Source: a virus
DNA: 52,172 nucleotides
IMG/VR virus record: IMGVR_UViG_3300027734_000102
Span: 1 to 52,172 of that record
Reading direction: 5' to 3' (one strand)
Shown: positions 29,550 through 38,131 of the stretch, piece by piece
Position numbering within the stretch: the first letter of the stretch is position 1
Layout: each line of letters opens with the position of its first letter
The notes under the pieces: generated by a model
The model's database searches: none
Told to the model about the DNA's origin: nothing
What the model saw: the letters and a program-made list of their open reading frames with translations, nothing else
Made by a program: the position numbers and the translations under genes

Positions 29550-30254
29550 TCACGAGATCTTCACACCGCGGATCGAGAACGGGAGCTTGAGATCCCAGTT
29601 GTCGACCTTGATGAGCTCGAGGATCGCATCCTGACGATACACGGTCTTCTGGACAAGGGCGTTGCTGTTGCCAGCAAGCCAAGCACGGCGGGCATTGAGA
29701 TATGCCTTGATCCACGCCTTCTCGTCTCCGCCGTTCTTCGGTGACTTCTCGGGGAATGCAGCACGGTGAGTCGCCACTCTACCTGGACCCGAGTGGATGC
29801 AGGTGTCGTATATCACTAGGAGGCCCAGCGCAGTCGTGAGGCCAGCATCCTTCGCGTGGTTGACGGCAGGTAGGAAGTAGTTCGCGTCGAACACTTCGTC
29901 CTGTGCCTCGTGCATGATTGGATCTGCACCTGCAGTCTTCAGCAGGTTGACGAGGCTCGTGACCTCGGGACCCCACGGACCCTTGGGCGGGACCTTGGTG
30001 GAGGCGTTTGTGGCGAGGAGCGGAAGGCAGGCCTCGAGCTCCTTGGCGTGCTTGCCGCCCTTCTTGATGTAGGCCTTCACCACGAGGTCAAGCGAGCCAG
30101 CCTTGTCGGTGCACTGGTGCTTGCCATAGCTTATTCCGGCGCCGTCGGCCAGGATGGTGCAGGTGGCGTAGCTAGCCGCCGTGGGAACCTTGCCTGTCTC
30201 AAAGATAGCGAGGACGCAGTCAATTGCTTTCTTCTGGTCTGGTGTATAGTTCAT
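29550..30254 (-). CDS. GH46 chitosanase-like glycoside hydrolase
   Basis: 234 aa, ATG 30254 after GGAGAGACA. The GH46 N-terminal signature is clear: AIFE19TG and LAD37GAGISYGKHQ, with the catalytic Glu and Asp 18 residues apart as in known chitosanases (Glu22/Asp40). The two-lobed lysozyme-like fold cuts beta-1,4 links in chitosan; in phages such enzymes probably attack peptidoglycan or a host polysaccharide. No signal peptide or tag. It lies alone between tagged genes, so an endolysin role is the leading guess. Confidence 0.8.
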   Translation of the reverse strand: MNYTPDQKKAIDCVLAIFETGKVPTAASYATCTILADGAGISYGKHQCTDKAGSLDLVVKAYIKKGGKHAKELEACLPLLATNASTKVPPKGPWGPEVTSLVNLLKTAGADPIMHEAQDEVFDANYFLPAVNHAKDAGLTTALGLLVIYDTCIHSGPGRVATHRAAFPEKSPKNGGDEKAWIKAYLNARRAWLAGNSNALVQKTVYRQDAILELIKVDNWDLKLPFSIRGVKIS

Positions 30255-30290
30255 TGTCTCTCCTTCGGGTTGTTTGACGAATACAGAAAT

Positions 30291-30312
30291 GGCGCTGCGA
30301 AATCACAGCGCC
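30291..30312 (-). terminator. Hairpin between the ParB-like and chitosanase genes
   Basis: GGCGCTG/CAGCGCC 7-bp stem with an 8-base loop, followed on the minus strand by ATTTCTGTATT. Probably ends the long minus-strand tagged operon. Weak T tract. Confidence 0.5.
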
Positions 30313-30333
30313 ACTCTTCAAAAGGCAGTTCCT

Positions 30334-31425
30334 CTACTTTATGAGTCCTGCCAACTTGTTCCAGCGCTCCATGATCACGGCATCTTGCTTTTGCCTGGAC
30401 TCAGAATTTACGCCTTTTATGAAAGCTGGCTTAAAATTGACTTCTCCCTGATCCAACATAGAGAGAACAGTATCAACTCCGCCACCTGCTTGATCAAGCT
30501 GTGGCATGTCCAGTCTAGGTGGAGATCCTGCTGCTGGCTGCTTCATCTGGGCTAGATTTCCTGCCATGAATTCTGCTATGCCTTCACAGATCTTTTGCTT
30601 TGCAGCCGAGTCTGATCCACCAGACTCAATGAACTTATCAGCAGAAGACTTATCGATGTTTGCTTCCTTGACTAGCTTATCATCGCCAGCAACAGCCTCA
30701 ACCACATTGTTGTTGAGTATTTCTTTGCCCTTCTCGTTTGGCTTTCCAATGCTCTTGATGATCAAATCCTTGATTGCATCTTTGCTCTTGCCAAGGATGT
30801 TTAGCTCTCCTGCTTTTGCGTCTGGAACCTTCGCGTTTGGCTTTGAGGCTGCGATTGCGAGCTGGGCTATGGCTAGAAGCTCTGGGGCTGACTTTCCAGT
30901 GATTTGAAGATCATATGCTGCAATTTGACCGTCTGGACCCGCAGTAGACATGAAAGAAGACCAGCGGTGATGACCGTCAATGATGATGTTACCACAGGTG
31001 ATAATGTGATCATTTCCCGGTGGCCCCACCTTTTGAACTCCACCAGACCTGGTTTTCGCCATAGCGCCTGGCTCGACTAGCGGATAGCTTACAGAATTCA
31101 TGAACTCGATTTCGCTCTGCGTGGGCTGCAGGTCTCCAACTCTTTTACCAGCATCGGTGAAGGGAATCTTTTCGTCAACCTTTGCACCATCTTTTTCTCC
31201 AGCCGCCAAGAATGCTCTTACTTTTGGATCAGATCCTGGCCCGTTCAAAAATTTCTTCATTGTGCCAGGGCCCTCGCTCGGGTCTGGCATGTCAGAAAGA
31301 ATATCAGAGATTCTCTCCTTATCGCTTTCTTCGAAAAGAACGCTAACGAGCGATGGCGTCCTGGTCTTCTTGCGACCAAGCTCTTCAGCGATAATCTTCC
31401 TCAGCGTCATTCTAGAAATTGTCAT
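30334..31425 (-). CDS. Tagged ParB/Srx-fold protein
   Basis: 363 aa, ATG 31425. Tag-like start (SRMTLRKIIAEELGRKK). The core has the ParB-type motif I-I-I-D150-G-H-H-R-W155 after a QPTQSEIE strand, the pattern of ParB N-terminal/sulfiredoxin-fold proteins, some of which are CTPases or nucleases. The C-terminal half is helical with K/A-rich stretches and a Gly-Gly-rich end. Codon use is AT-richer than adjacent tagged genes, so it may be a later acquisition into the cassette. Confidence 0.72.
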   Translation of the reverse strand: MTISRMTLRKIIAEELGRKKTRTPSLVSVLFEESDKERISDILSDMPDPSEGPGTMKKFLNGPGSDPKVRAFLAAGEKDGAKVDEKIPFTDAGKRVGDLQPTQSEIEFMNSVSYPLVEPGAMAKTRSGGVQKVGPPGNDHIITCGNIIIDGHHRWSSFMSTAGPDGQIAAYDLQITGKSAPELLAIAQLAIAASKPNAKVPDAKAGELNILGKSKDAIKDLIIKSIGKPNEKGKEILNNNVVEAVAGDDKLVKEANIDKSSADKFIESGGSDSAAKQKICEGIAEFMAGNLAQMKQPAAGSPPRLDMPQLDQAGGGVDTVLSMLDQGEVNFKPAFIKGVNSESRQKQDAVIMERWNKLAGLIK

Positions 31426-31450
31426 TGAAACTCCGAATTGCTATCGCGAT

Positions 31451-31458
31451 TAACTATA
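31451..31458 (-). promoter_or_regulatory. TATAGTTA element
   Basis: On the minus strand TATAGTTA lies 25 bases before the ATG at 31425, ahead of CGGAGTTTCA. Confidence 0.45.
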
Positions 31459-31484
31459 CTAGACCCTCTTATTCTTCCACTGCT

Positions 31485-32090
31485 CTACTTCGGTTCCCAC
31501 CCTTTGAACCTGATCTTGCCCAGCTCCATGAGCCGCCTGATGAATGGCAGCCCCTTCTTGACGTAGACCTTGGCGAGCGGATCATCCCACCAGTTGTCGT
31601 AGAGCATCTCAGTCTTTGGTATCTCCACGTCACAGTTGTCATAGAGGTCTGGCGTGCGCTCGTTCTCTGGGGAGTCCATACCGAACTTCTTGACGTCAGG
31701 TCGATTCCTGTCGTAGTAGTCCCACACATTCCTCGCCTCACCCGATACCTCGCTGCGATCGGCATAGAGACCTCCGCCAATCTCACTGGCGACCTCCATT
31801 GCAATGTCGTAGAGGAGAGGACCAATTCCTTGTACGCCCGAGTTGGTAGACATCTTGACCTGGAAAGCATCGAAGCAGGGCTCTGACATGTAGGTGTTGT
31901 TGTTCGCCCTCAGATAGCCAGAGTACGCGCCATTCACTCCGCTTATGTTCACGATTATGAGGCGGCTTCCACTGGAGCTCCTGGTGACCTCGAGGTCGAC
32001 CATCGCCCCATCAGGCAGCGTGTCAGGAGTGTATGCGGCTTCCCGGAGGAGCATTTCACGTATGAGCGCGCGGATAGATGTCGAGTCCAT
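31485..32090 (-). CDS. Tagged family-A protein
   Basis: 201 aa, ATG 32090. Tag STSIRALIREMLLRE then A. Shares GIGPLLYDIAMEV, ADRSEVSGEARNVWDYYDRNRPDV, TPDLYDNC and a PLAKVYVKKG end with the family-A genes at 7807, 10092 and 37583. Four bases separate it from the upstream gene. Confidence 0.75.
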   Translation of the reverse strand: MDSTSIRALIREMLLREAAYTPDTLPDGAMVDLEVTRSSSGSRLIIVNISGVNGAYSGYLRANNNTYMSEPCFDAFQVKMSTNSGVQGIGPLLYDIAMEVASEIGGGLYADRSEVSGEARNVWDYYDRNRPDVKKFGMDSPENERTPDLYDNCDVEIPKTEMLYDNWWDDPLAKVYVKKGLPFIRRLMELGKIRFKGWEPK

Positions 32091-32094
32091 TGCT

Positions 32095-32805
32095 CTAAGT
32101 ATTATGTATCAGCTGGATATAATCGATGGGAACCGGAGATGTTCCGACCACCTGGTACCATCCAACCTTTCCTCGGTCCAGAGTCTGCGCAACATCAGAC
32201 ATCTTGATCCCGAGCTCCCACACGTCCCTTCCACCAGAATCAGCGGCTATTCCCATTGCGTCTTCAGGATCGCTGGTCAGGAAGATGCCAGGAGGAACAG
32301 TGCTGGCGTTCGTGTAAATGCTTCGGTCTCTAACTGGTCTCGCGGTGTAGAGCGTGATGATTCTGTCAGAGCGCGACGTGCTTCCAGGAGATCTCATCTC
32401 AGAGACTAGGTGCAAGTAGTCAGCCATCTCCTCAGGAGATCGGAAATCTTCCTTGTCCTCGAGGACGTCCTCAATGTCTCTGTCTGAGAGAATCGTGAAG
32501 AAGGCTGAGCCCACATAGACCTGGGGAATGGCATAGGGCTGTTCGCTCCACTCCCTTGGAACTTGCATCTTCACACGCACTGCAGAGCCAAACCACCGTG
32601 GAATCCGATCAACAGCAGACTGGACTTGCATCGCCAGAGATCTGAGCTCAGAAGTGAACTTATTCACGAACTCATCGACATACTCTTCAAGTGGAACAGC
32701 ATCCATGACCTGATCAGTCAAACCCGTTGTATCGATAGCCACTCGAGCTGACTCTAGCATCAGAAATTCTCTGACTAACATGCGCACAGAGCTACTATTC
32801 GCCAT
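32095..32805 (-). CDS. Tagged ADP-ribosyltransferase-like protein (H-Y-type fold)
   Basis: 236 aa from ATG 32805, chosen because it places the tag (SSSVRMLVREFLMLE then S) at the same distance as in paralogues; a GTG at 32817 is alternative. After a helical region (20-140) come LYTARPVR (152-159) and PGIFLTSDPEDAMG (about 172-185), then an ELGIKM strand and VPIDYIQLI at the end. This is the order of first-strand, G-x-Y/F-x-T-DP-x2-A, and final P-x-x-YI seen in phage ART-fold proteins. The usual His is replaced by Tyr-Thr, so activity is uncertain. Confidence 0.6.
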   Translation of the reverse strand: MANSSSVRMLVREFLMLESARVAIDTTGLTDQVMDAVPLEEYVDEFVNKFTSELRSLAMQVQSAVDRIPRWFGSAVRVKMQVPREWSEQPYAIPQVYVGSAFFTILSDRDIEDVLEDKEDFRSPEEMADYLHLVSEMRSPGSTSRSDRIITLYTARPVRDRSIYTNASTVPPGIFLTSDPEDAMGIAADSGGRDVWELGIKMSDVAQTLDRGKVGWYQVVGTSPVPIDYIQLIHNT

Positions 32806-32809
32806 GGTC

Positions 32810-33589
32810 TTACGCACTTCTACCCCCTAGGGCAGCCTCGATCTTCTCTTTGGGTATCTCTTTCATCTCCCAGTCGTATACTGGAAGGCCAAGTTCAAGG
32901 ATCACCTCAGCGTATCGAGTGTTGATGAAATTTCCCTTGTTGACGTCGTCCTTCACAATACCCGGAAACCCAATCAGGTCGACGATGATGCCCACCGGTT
33001 TCCAGTTGTCGACGATGAACTCACTGCGACGGGACTCATATGGATCGAAAGAGTCCCTATCAAGGATGTACTTGCCACTTCCGCCGCCCCAGGCCTCGGG
33101 CCCCCTGAAAGAGAGGGGACGCTTTGGGACGCCTGAAGATGCGTACTTCTTTAGTGCCTCTGGTGGAGCCTGCCCGTGGTACCCGCTGTTCACAGTGTTC
33201 ATGTCGTTCGAGGCAAGAGTTGTCCTGCCCTTCACGATGACTCCGACAGTGCCCCATGAGCTTGAGAACTTGTTTGAACCCGGGAGGTATCCGCTCGTTG
33301 AGATCTCGTTCTTTCCTGAGAGATTGAGGAAGTTCCTCAGCTTGTTCTCCCAATCGAGGCCACCGGTCCAGTGGATTTTGATGAGGGAGTCGATGAATCT
33401 GTGGTCAGCCTCGGCAGCCCATGCCCTTTTCACATCCCTCGCCATTGGCTTGTTGACGAGGCTTCCCTGCCGAGGGTCCTCAAAGGTGGGATCGTCGAGG
33501 TTAGCCATGTAGTCGATGCCCTTCGTGCGGGACTGGAATCCTTTGAGATCCTCGAGAAGAATTTCACGGACTAATTTGCGAAGCTGCAT
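32810..33589 (-). CDS. Tagged family-C protein
   Basis: 259 aa, ATG 33589, overlapping the upstream gene by 26 bases. Short tag MQLRKLVREILLE then D. Family-C core: EADHRFIDSLIKIHWTGG, KNEISTSGYL, VKGRTTLASNDMN, SSGVPKRP, ILDRDSFDP, EFIVDNWKPVGIIV. Shared with the C-terminal parts of the genes at 33564 and 38128 and with 35568. The EF-I-V-DNW strand and IHW start faintly resemble PARP-type ART motifs (H...Y-N-E-Y-I-V); this is speculative. Confidence 0.72.
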   Translation of the reverse strand: MQLRKLVREILLEDLKGFQSRTKGIDYMANLDDPTFEDPRQGSLVNKPMARDVKRAWAAEADHRFIDSLIKIHWTGGLDWENKLRNFLNLSGKNEISTSGYLPGSNKFSSSWGTVGVIVKGRTTLASNDMNTVNSGYHGQAPPEALKKYASSGVPKRPLSFRGPEAWGGGSGKYILDRDSFDPYESRRSEFIVDNWKPVGIIVDLIGFPGIVKDDVNKGNFINTRYAEVILELGLPVYDWEMKEIPKEKIEAALGGRSA

Positions 33590-34835
33590 TGAGCCACTCC
33601 TTTGCGAGGTTAGATTGCTTTCTCTTCATGTAAGGGATCTTGAATTCTTCGATAGTCTGGAAGATCTGGGTCCACATCTCACCCTTTGTCATTGGTGACC
33701 TTCCTTCAAACTCCCGCCACTTGTTGGGACTAGTGTGGTCGAGGACATCCTTGAGTGTGTTGTAGGTCGATTCCGTGAGGACGAAACCGATGGGCTTCCA
33801 ATTGTCGACCAGGAACTCATTGTATCCCTGTTCATCGGGTCTGAAGGAATCCTCATCGAGGATGTAGCCTGCGCCCTCGAAGGTGTCCCTGTAGGACTGG
33901 GGCCTCTTGGGGACCCCAGAGTGCCTGTACTTCCACATCCTTGAGAACTGTCCGGGGCCGGAGAAGTATCCGGTGTAGAGTCTGTTCATGTCGTTGTGGG
34001 CGATGGTGGTCCTGCCTTGGAGCTGGAATCCGGCGCCACCCCAGCCCCAGTTGGTGTAGGGAGGCTTCAGGTATCCCATGGTGGAGATCTCGTCCTTCCT
34101 GCCGCTACTGAGGAACTTCCTCATCTTTTCTGGGTTGATGTCCTTCATCCAGTGGATCTTGGTGACGGATTCCATAAACTGATGGTCGGCTTCCTCCTTC
34201 CAGGCGGTCTTGAGTGCCCTTGCATTCTTTCGAGCTTCACGATCTTCCTCGAAAGTGGGGTCTTTCTCGATGTCAATTCTGTACTCATGGGATGCCGCCT
34301 TCTTTCTGAAGCCCGTCAGGTCCTCACTGAGGATTGACCTGATGAGGTTGCGGACCAGGGACTCACCCATCGCCATGGACCAGAATTTGTCCTGAGCCCT
34401 CTTGCTACAGTAGGTCTCCACGACCTCCGCCATGGGAACTTTCATGTAACCCAGTTCCTCAAGCCCGTATCCAATCATGATCATGCTCTCGGGTTCATAC
34501 CCGAATTTTCCCGCGCATGGAGCCGCAATCTCTGACCAAGTGTCCCAAGCGCGCTGGTCGAGAGTATCGGGGTCTTCCATCTCGATGCTGCTCATTGAGG
34601 AGACCCGTAGCCAACCAGACTTCAAGAGAGCGTCCTGTGCATCTATTATTTCGTCATCCAAGCGTATGAAGTCGTCTCGATCGAAGCCCGGATTGAGATG
34701 CATGTACGCCCATGTCGGATGGGTGAAGCTGTCGTCGATCCAGTGCGTCACACCGGTTGGCTCCACCCACGCGAGGCTCCCCATCGAGTTGCATATGCGA
34801 TTTGTGGATGGTGCTGGCCTGTCTATCGTCGTCAC
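33564..34835 (-). CDS. Two-domain protein: W-x-P domain, internal tag, family-C domain
   Basis: 423 aa, GTG 34835, supported by N-terminal similarity to the protein at 38128 (PSTNRIC / PSINRMC, then SLAWVEP / SLAWIEP). Residues 19-110 form the WIEPxGxxHW...H...WA...NP domain also found at the C-terminus of the 915-aa protein. Residues 157-171 (GESLVRNLIRSILSE then D) are an internal copy of the tag. The rest is family C (EADHQFMES, DEISTMGYL, GRTTIAHNDMN, SGVPKRP, YNEFLVDNWKPIG). A maturation protease could split it into two products. Confidence 0.75.
   Translation of the reverse strand: MTTIDRPAPSTNRICNSMGSLAWVEPTGVTHWIDDSFTHPTWAYMHLNPGFDRDDFIRLDDEIIDAQDALLKSGWLRVSSMSSIEMEDPDTLDQRAWDTWSEIAAPCAGKFGYEPESMIMIGYGLEELGYMKVPMAEVVETYCSKRAQDKFWSMAMGESLVRNLIRSILSEDLTGFRKKAASHEYRIDIEKDPTFEEDREARKNARALKTAWKEEADHQFMESVTKIHWMKDINPEKMRKFLSSGRKDEISTMGYLKPPYTNWGWGGAGFQLQGRTTIAHNDMNRLYTGYFSGPGQFSRMWKYRHSGVPKRPQSYRDTFEGAGYILDEDSFRPDEQGYNEFLVDNWKPIGFVLTESTYNTLKDVLDHTSPNKWREFEGRSPMTKGEMWTQIFQTIEEFKIPYMKRKQSNLAKEWLNAASQISP
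34323..34367 (-). other. Internal tag / predicted prohead-protease site
   Basis: Encodes residues 157-171 of the 423-aa protein, ending L-S-E before Asp. Its position between two domains that occur separately elsewhere suggests a processing site. Confidence 0.5.
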
Positions 34836-34875
34836 TTATCCGCTCCTTCCAGCGCTAGGACCTTCAGTTGTCTTA

Positions 34876-35571
34876 TCACCAGAGTACCTCATACTTCAGA
34901 CCGAGCTCCTCAGCGTACTCAGCCTCTTCTTGTGGCCCATAGCATGTGTCCACGACCCAGTTGTCTATGACCACTTCCTCAAGGTCGTAGCTGAACGCCC
35001 CTTCCTCGTCTATCGGAAAGTCGCTGTCGGGCGACAGGGCGGAAGGTCTCTTTGCGAGTCCTGAGCCCTTCATCCTCTCGATGTCTTTCGGTGTCGCCTT
35101 GCTGAGCCTCTCAGTGGCTGCGTCCTGCGTAGAGACGAGGGTGACACGGTACTTCTTGAAGGTGAAGTAGGGGCCGGTCGCAAATCCTATGAAGTCCTTT
35201 GGATTTGCCGGGGGAATGTATCCGAAGCAGCTTAGCTCATTCCTGCTGGGGATGTGGATGCCCGGTATCCTTCCTGGCGTGACCTTTCCCTCTGGGAAGT
35301 AGTCAGTGAGAGAGCTACCTCCCGAATAGAGTCCGAGGAAGTGGATCACCTGCATCTTCTTCGGGTCCTGGAAGAAGGCGTGGTCAGCGAATCGGTTCCA
35401 GGACTTCTTGATCTTCCTCCTGTAGTCGGTGGTGGCCCTGTCGCCGTACTTGAGCCCACCACCCTCAGAGTCGTCTGTGTCGACGTCCGGACCTGGGATC
35501 CTTCTTCCACGTGTGATGTCAGCCAGGGTCTTCTCCTGCAGTAGCATCTCCCTGATCAGATGTCTTATCAT
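34876..35571 (-). CDS. Tagged family-B protein
   Basis: 231 aa, ATG 35571 overlapping the upstream stop (ATGA). Minimal tag MIRHLIREMLLQE then K. Core as at 8390: SWNRFADHAFFQDPKK, VIHFLGLYSGG, RNELSCFGY, FTFKKYRVTLVS, GSGLAKRPS, EEVVIDNWVVDTCYGP, LGLKYEVLW. Shorter than the 8390 copy by an internal deletion near residues 95-105. Confidence 0.75.
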   Translation of the reverse strand: MIRHLIREMLLQEKTLADITRGRRIPGPDVDTDDSEGGGLKYGDRATTDYRRKIKKSWNRFADHAFFQDPKKMQVIHFLGLYSGGSSLTDYFPEGKVTPGRIPGIHIPSRNELSCFGYIPPANPKDFIGFATGPYFTFKKYRVTLVSTQDAATERLSKATPKDIERMKGSGLAKRPSALSPDSDFPIDEEGAFSYDLEEVVIDNWVVDTCYGPQEEAEYAEELGLKYEVLW

Positions 35572-36377
35572 CTCGTCACTTTCCTCTCTACACCGCGCTC
35601 ATCGTAAATAAGTATCCCTGATGGTATATCATGCCTCTTGAAGCTTTCGAGAATCTCATCAATTCCCACGTCTCGTATCCGATCATCGGGCACCACAATC
35701 CCCTCGATTTGCCAGTTGTCAAGCAGAGCTTCAGGCCAACCCATTGGAGAGTCATTGACCTCTCTGGACGATGGAGAAAACACGGTCTTCGCATCGAAGT
35801 TGATCTTCTCGGCAGGCGCAATCTCATCTGCGGAGTAGACGAGGTGGTCCTCCCATGAGCGGGCAAGCTGGGTGCTGAAGTCATCGCTGAAATCAGGCTC
35901 AGATCCCGGCGACTTTGGTCCTGGATACTTGTTCCAGCCGGACGACTTCTCCCTGTGTGTCATCTTCTCGATGTCCATGACGCTCGGAAGTCTTCTGAAC
36001 GCGTTAGAGTTGAGATCGGCGTTGGCGACAAGCGTGGGATGACCCTTCAAGACAACGCCATAGATGTCAGACCAACCAAGAGAGAATGGCTTCCAGGGCG
36101 GAGACCTGTATGGGAATGTCGAGATCTCATCCCTTCCCTTAGGCTTCCGCAGGAGCTTTGCGATGTTGAGGAACCCGTTCCAGTGGATGAACGTGACGCT
36201 GTCGAAGGAGGAGATGTCAGCCTCTTTCTGCCACATGGTCTTCAGCACCCTTCCAAAGTTCCTCCGCTCGACTGGCCCATGGGTCTTTGTGGCCATGTGG
36301 GTCGCGAGGTTGGCGTTCATCCGGCGCGTGAAATCGTCCTCCTGGAGGAGCATCTCTCTGATCAGGCGGCGTATCAT
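35568..36377 (-). CDS. Tagged family-C protein
   Basis: 269 aa, ATG 36377 in an ATGA overlap with the upstream family-B gene; a longer reading from 36434 would overlap more and put the tag inside. Tag MIRRLIREMLLQE then D. Core: EADISSFDSVTFIHWNGFL, RDEISTFPY, VVLKGHPTLVANADLN, then a diverged C-terminus with ALLDNWQIEGIVVP. The most divergent family-C member, with an insertion before the DNW motif. Confidence 0.72.
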   Translation of the reverse strand: MIRRLIREMLLQEDDFTRRMNANLATHMATKTHGPVERRNFGRVLKTMWQKEADISSFDSVTFIHWNGFLNIAKLLRKPKGRDEISTFPYRSPPWKPFSLGWSDIYGVVLKGHPTLVANADLNSNAFRRLPSVMDIEKMTHREKSSGWNKYPGPKSPGSEPDFSDDFSTQLARSWEDHLVYSADEIAPAEKINFDAKTVFSPSSREVNDSPMGWPEALLDNWQIEGIVVPDDRIRDVGIDEILESFKRHDIPSGILIYDERGVERKVTR

Positions 36378-37177
36378 ATCTTCTCGCACTTGAGACCGAT
36401 CTTCTTCGCGTAGGCCATATTCTCCTCGCGGCAATAGTAGGTATCGATGATCCAGTTGTCGATGACGACATCCTGTAGTATCCTGCGTTCTCCAATCCCT
36501 TCTAGGTCCAGAGGAAAGTGCTTGTGCGGAGTGTTGGCCGGCGGTCTCTTGGGAAGCCCTGAGCTTTTGAACTTCTCGTAGTCTATGGCTGATGCCAGGC
36601 TCATGAGCTCAGTTCCAAGATCGTACAGAGACGCCAAAGTGATGCGGTACTTCTTGAAGGTGAAGAACTCATCCCTGAACACGCCAAACTCATTGGTGCG
36701 CAGCATGCTCATCTGATCTTCTGTGGGATTGACGATTCCGAAGCAGTTCATCTCGTTCTTGCTCGGAAAGTCTATTCCCGGTATCTTTCCAATCGTGATC
36801 TGCTTTAGCGGAAAGTAGTCTTTCAGCGACCTCTTGCCCGAGAACAGACCGAGCTTGTGATAGACGTAGAGGTTCTTCGGATCCTGGAAGAAGGACTGAT
36901 CAGCATTCTGGTTCCACTGGGACTTCATCTTCCGCCTGTAGTCCGAGGTGGCCTTGTTATACATGTAGTCCAGAGGAGGCTGATAGTAGGGATTGAGGTT
37001 GACTCCCGGCGGAGCCTCTTCTTGCGAGGGTGTCTTGACGATGTCCTCAAGCGACTTCTCGCGTAAAAGCACCTCACGGACGACTCTCCTCACCTCCTGG
37101 AGCTCGATATCCTCAGTATCCATGGGGTCGAGTGGGACGTCCTGAGCAGACGGCATCGTGAATATCTCTTTGTTCAT
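36374..37177 (-). CDS. Family-B protein with offset tag
   Basis: 267 aa, ATG 37177 in an ATGA overlap with the stop of the upstream gene (a reading from 37252 is rejected). A 25-residue acidic leader precedes the tag LQEVRRVVREVLLRE then K. Core: SQWNQNADQSFFQDPKN, VYHKLGLFSGK, KNEMNCFGI, FTFKKYRITLAS, SSGLPKRPP, QDVVIDNWIIDTYY, IGLKCEKI. The Glu seen before VVIDNW in the other B members is Asp here. Confidence 0.74.
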   Translation of the reverse strand: MNKEIFTMPSAQDVPLDPMDTEDIELQEVRRVVREVLLREKSLEDIVKTPSQEEAPPGVNLNPYYQPPLDYMYNKATSDYRRKMKSQWNQNADQSFFQDPKNLYVYHKLGLFSGKRSLKDYFPLKQITIGKIPGIDFPSKNEMNCFGIVNPTEDQMSMLRTNEFGVFRDEFFTFKKYRITLASLYDLGTELMSLASAIDYEKFKSSGLPKRPPANTPHKHFPLDLEGIGERRILQDVVIDNWIIDTYYCREENMAYAKKIGLKCEKI

Positions 37178-37545
37178 AGTCCGCTCTCCGTCACGAGGTC
37201 CCAGGGTCCGTATGTCTTGAATTTCAACGCCTTCTCTTTTGCTTCTGACCAAGTATATTGGTGTTCGTTTCCAATGTCACTGATCTGGCCAATGGCGTAG
37301 TAGAGGAACGCAGGCATCTCGAGGTTCCTGCCGTTTGACTTGTCGACCACGACTGCCATGTCCTTCACCACGAAGGCGTGGCCGAAAGTCGTGCCCTCGA
37401 GGGGTCCCTGTCCCATCACTTCAGCATGGACGAGAATGTACCTCGACTCGTTCTCTGGAGTGAACGTGCATTCATCCATGATGAACTTGAATGCTGCCTC
37501 ATAGCAGTCCCCGAGCGCTTGCTTCTTTCTCGATTTTCTTGGCAT
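37174..37545 (-). CDS. Small Cys/His/Asp protein, possible papain-like fold
   Basis: 123 aa, ATG 37545, four bases after an ATAGTTA element. DCYEAAFKFIM, then LVHAEVMGQGPLEGTTFGHAFVV and VVDKSNGR: a Cys on the first helix, His before a strand and Asp after it, the order of a papain/transglutaminase-like triad. I recall this pattern in uncharacterised phage proteins. It is the only untagged member of the minus-strand block. Confidence 0.65.
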   Translation of the reverse strand: MPRKSRKKQALGDCYEAAFKFIMDECTFTPENESRYILVHAEVMGQGPLEGTTFGHAFVVKDMAVVVDKSNGRNLEMPAFLYYAIGQISDIGNEHQYTWSEAKEKALKFKTYGPWDLVTESGL

Positions 37546-37549
37546 GCTG

Positions 37550-37556
37550 TAACTAT
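37550..37556 (-). promoter_or_regulatory. ATAGTTA element
   Basis: ATAGTTA on the minus strand four bases before the ATG at 37545, as GCATAGTTACAGC-ATG. Too close for a normal leader, implying a nearly leaderless transcript if it is a promoter box. Confidence 0.4.
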
Positions 37557-37582
37557 GCTAAGCGAGCGATGAGTTCATATCA

Positions 37583-38131
37583 CTAGGAAATGATAACGAT
37601 GATGCCAAGCCTCTGCAGTTCATCGATCACCGGAGTGCCCCTCTTCCTGTAGACCTTGGAGAGGGGTGACTCTTGCCACCCGCTCGCGTCCTCTCTTGCG
37701 GATGACTGCTTACAGTCATCCTCCTCGTCGTAAGGAGTGAGAATACCAGGCGTCGAATCGAGCTGAGCACTTGACACGTCAGGACGATTGTTGAGATAGT
37801 AAGCCCAGACCCTTCTGGCCTCTGGTGAGACCATCGCCCTGTCAGACATGATGCCAGCATCTCCTGCGATCTCCATCGCGATATCATAGAGGAGTGGGCC
37901 GAGTCCCTCACGGTCAGTGCCAGAAAGTATGACCTCATACGCACCGAGGCAGTTTCCAATTCCGAGTGACCTCTGCATGATGATCTCTCCGATTGGACCG
38001 CAAGAGATTTTCCATCCGCCTTTGCCGAAGCGTGTCCTCTTCACTGTGAAGACGATTCCTTCCTCGGCTGCTCGTTCCGGTGTGTACATCGCCTCAGTGA
38101 GGAGCATCTCACGTATCAGCTCCCTTATCAT
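37583..38131 (-). CDS. Tagged family-A protein
   Basis: 182 aa, ATG 38131 overlapping the upstream stop. Tag MIRELIREMLLTE then A. Family-A motifs: GLGPLLYDIAMEIAG, IMSDRAMVSPEARRVWAYYLNNRPDV, LTPYDEEDDC, PLSKVYRKRG. Diverged N-terminal half. Confidence 0.75.
   Translation of the reverse strand: MIRELIREMLLTEAMYTPERAAEEGIVFTVKRTRFGKGGWKISCGPIGEIIMQRSLGIGNCLGAYEVILSGTDREGLGPLLYDIAMEIAGDAGIMSDRAMVSPEARRVWAYYLNNRPDVSSAQLDSTPGILTPYDEEDDCKQSSAREDASGWQESPLSKVYRKRGTPVIDELQRLGIIVIIS

Noticed and set aside
33564-34835. Internal translation start at the MGESLV methionine instead of a fused protein
   Set aside because: No ribosome-binding site precedes the internal ATG, and the fused architecture is conserved in a second gene at 38128.
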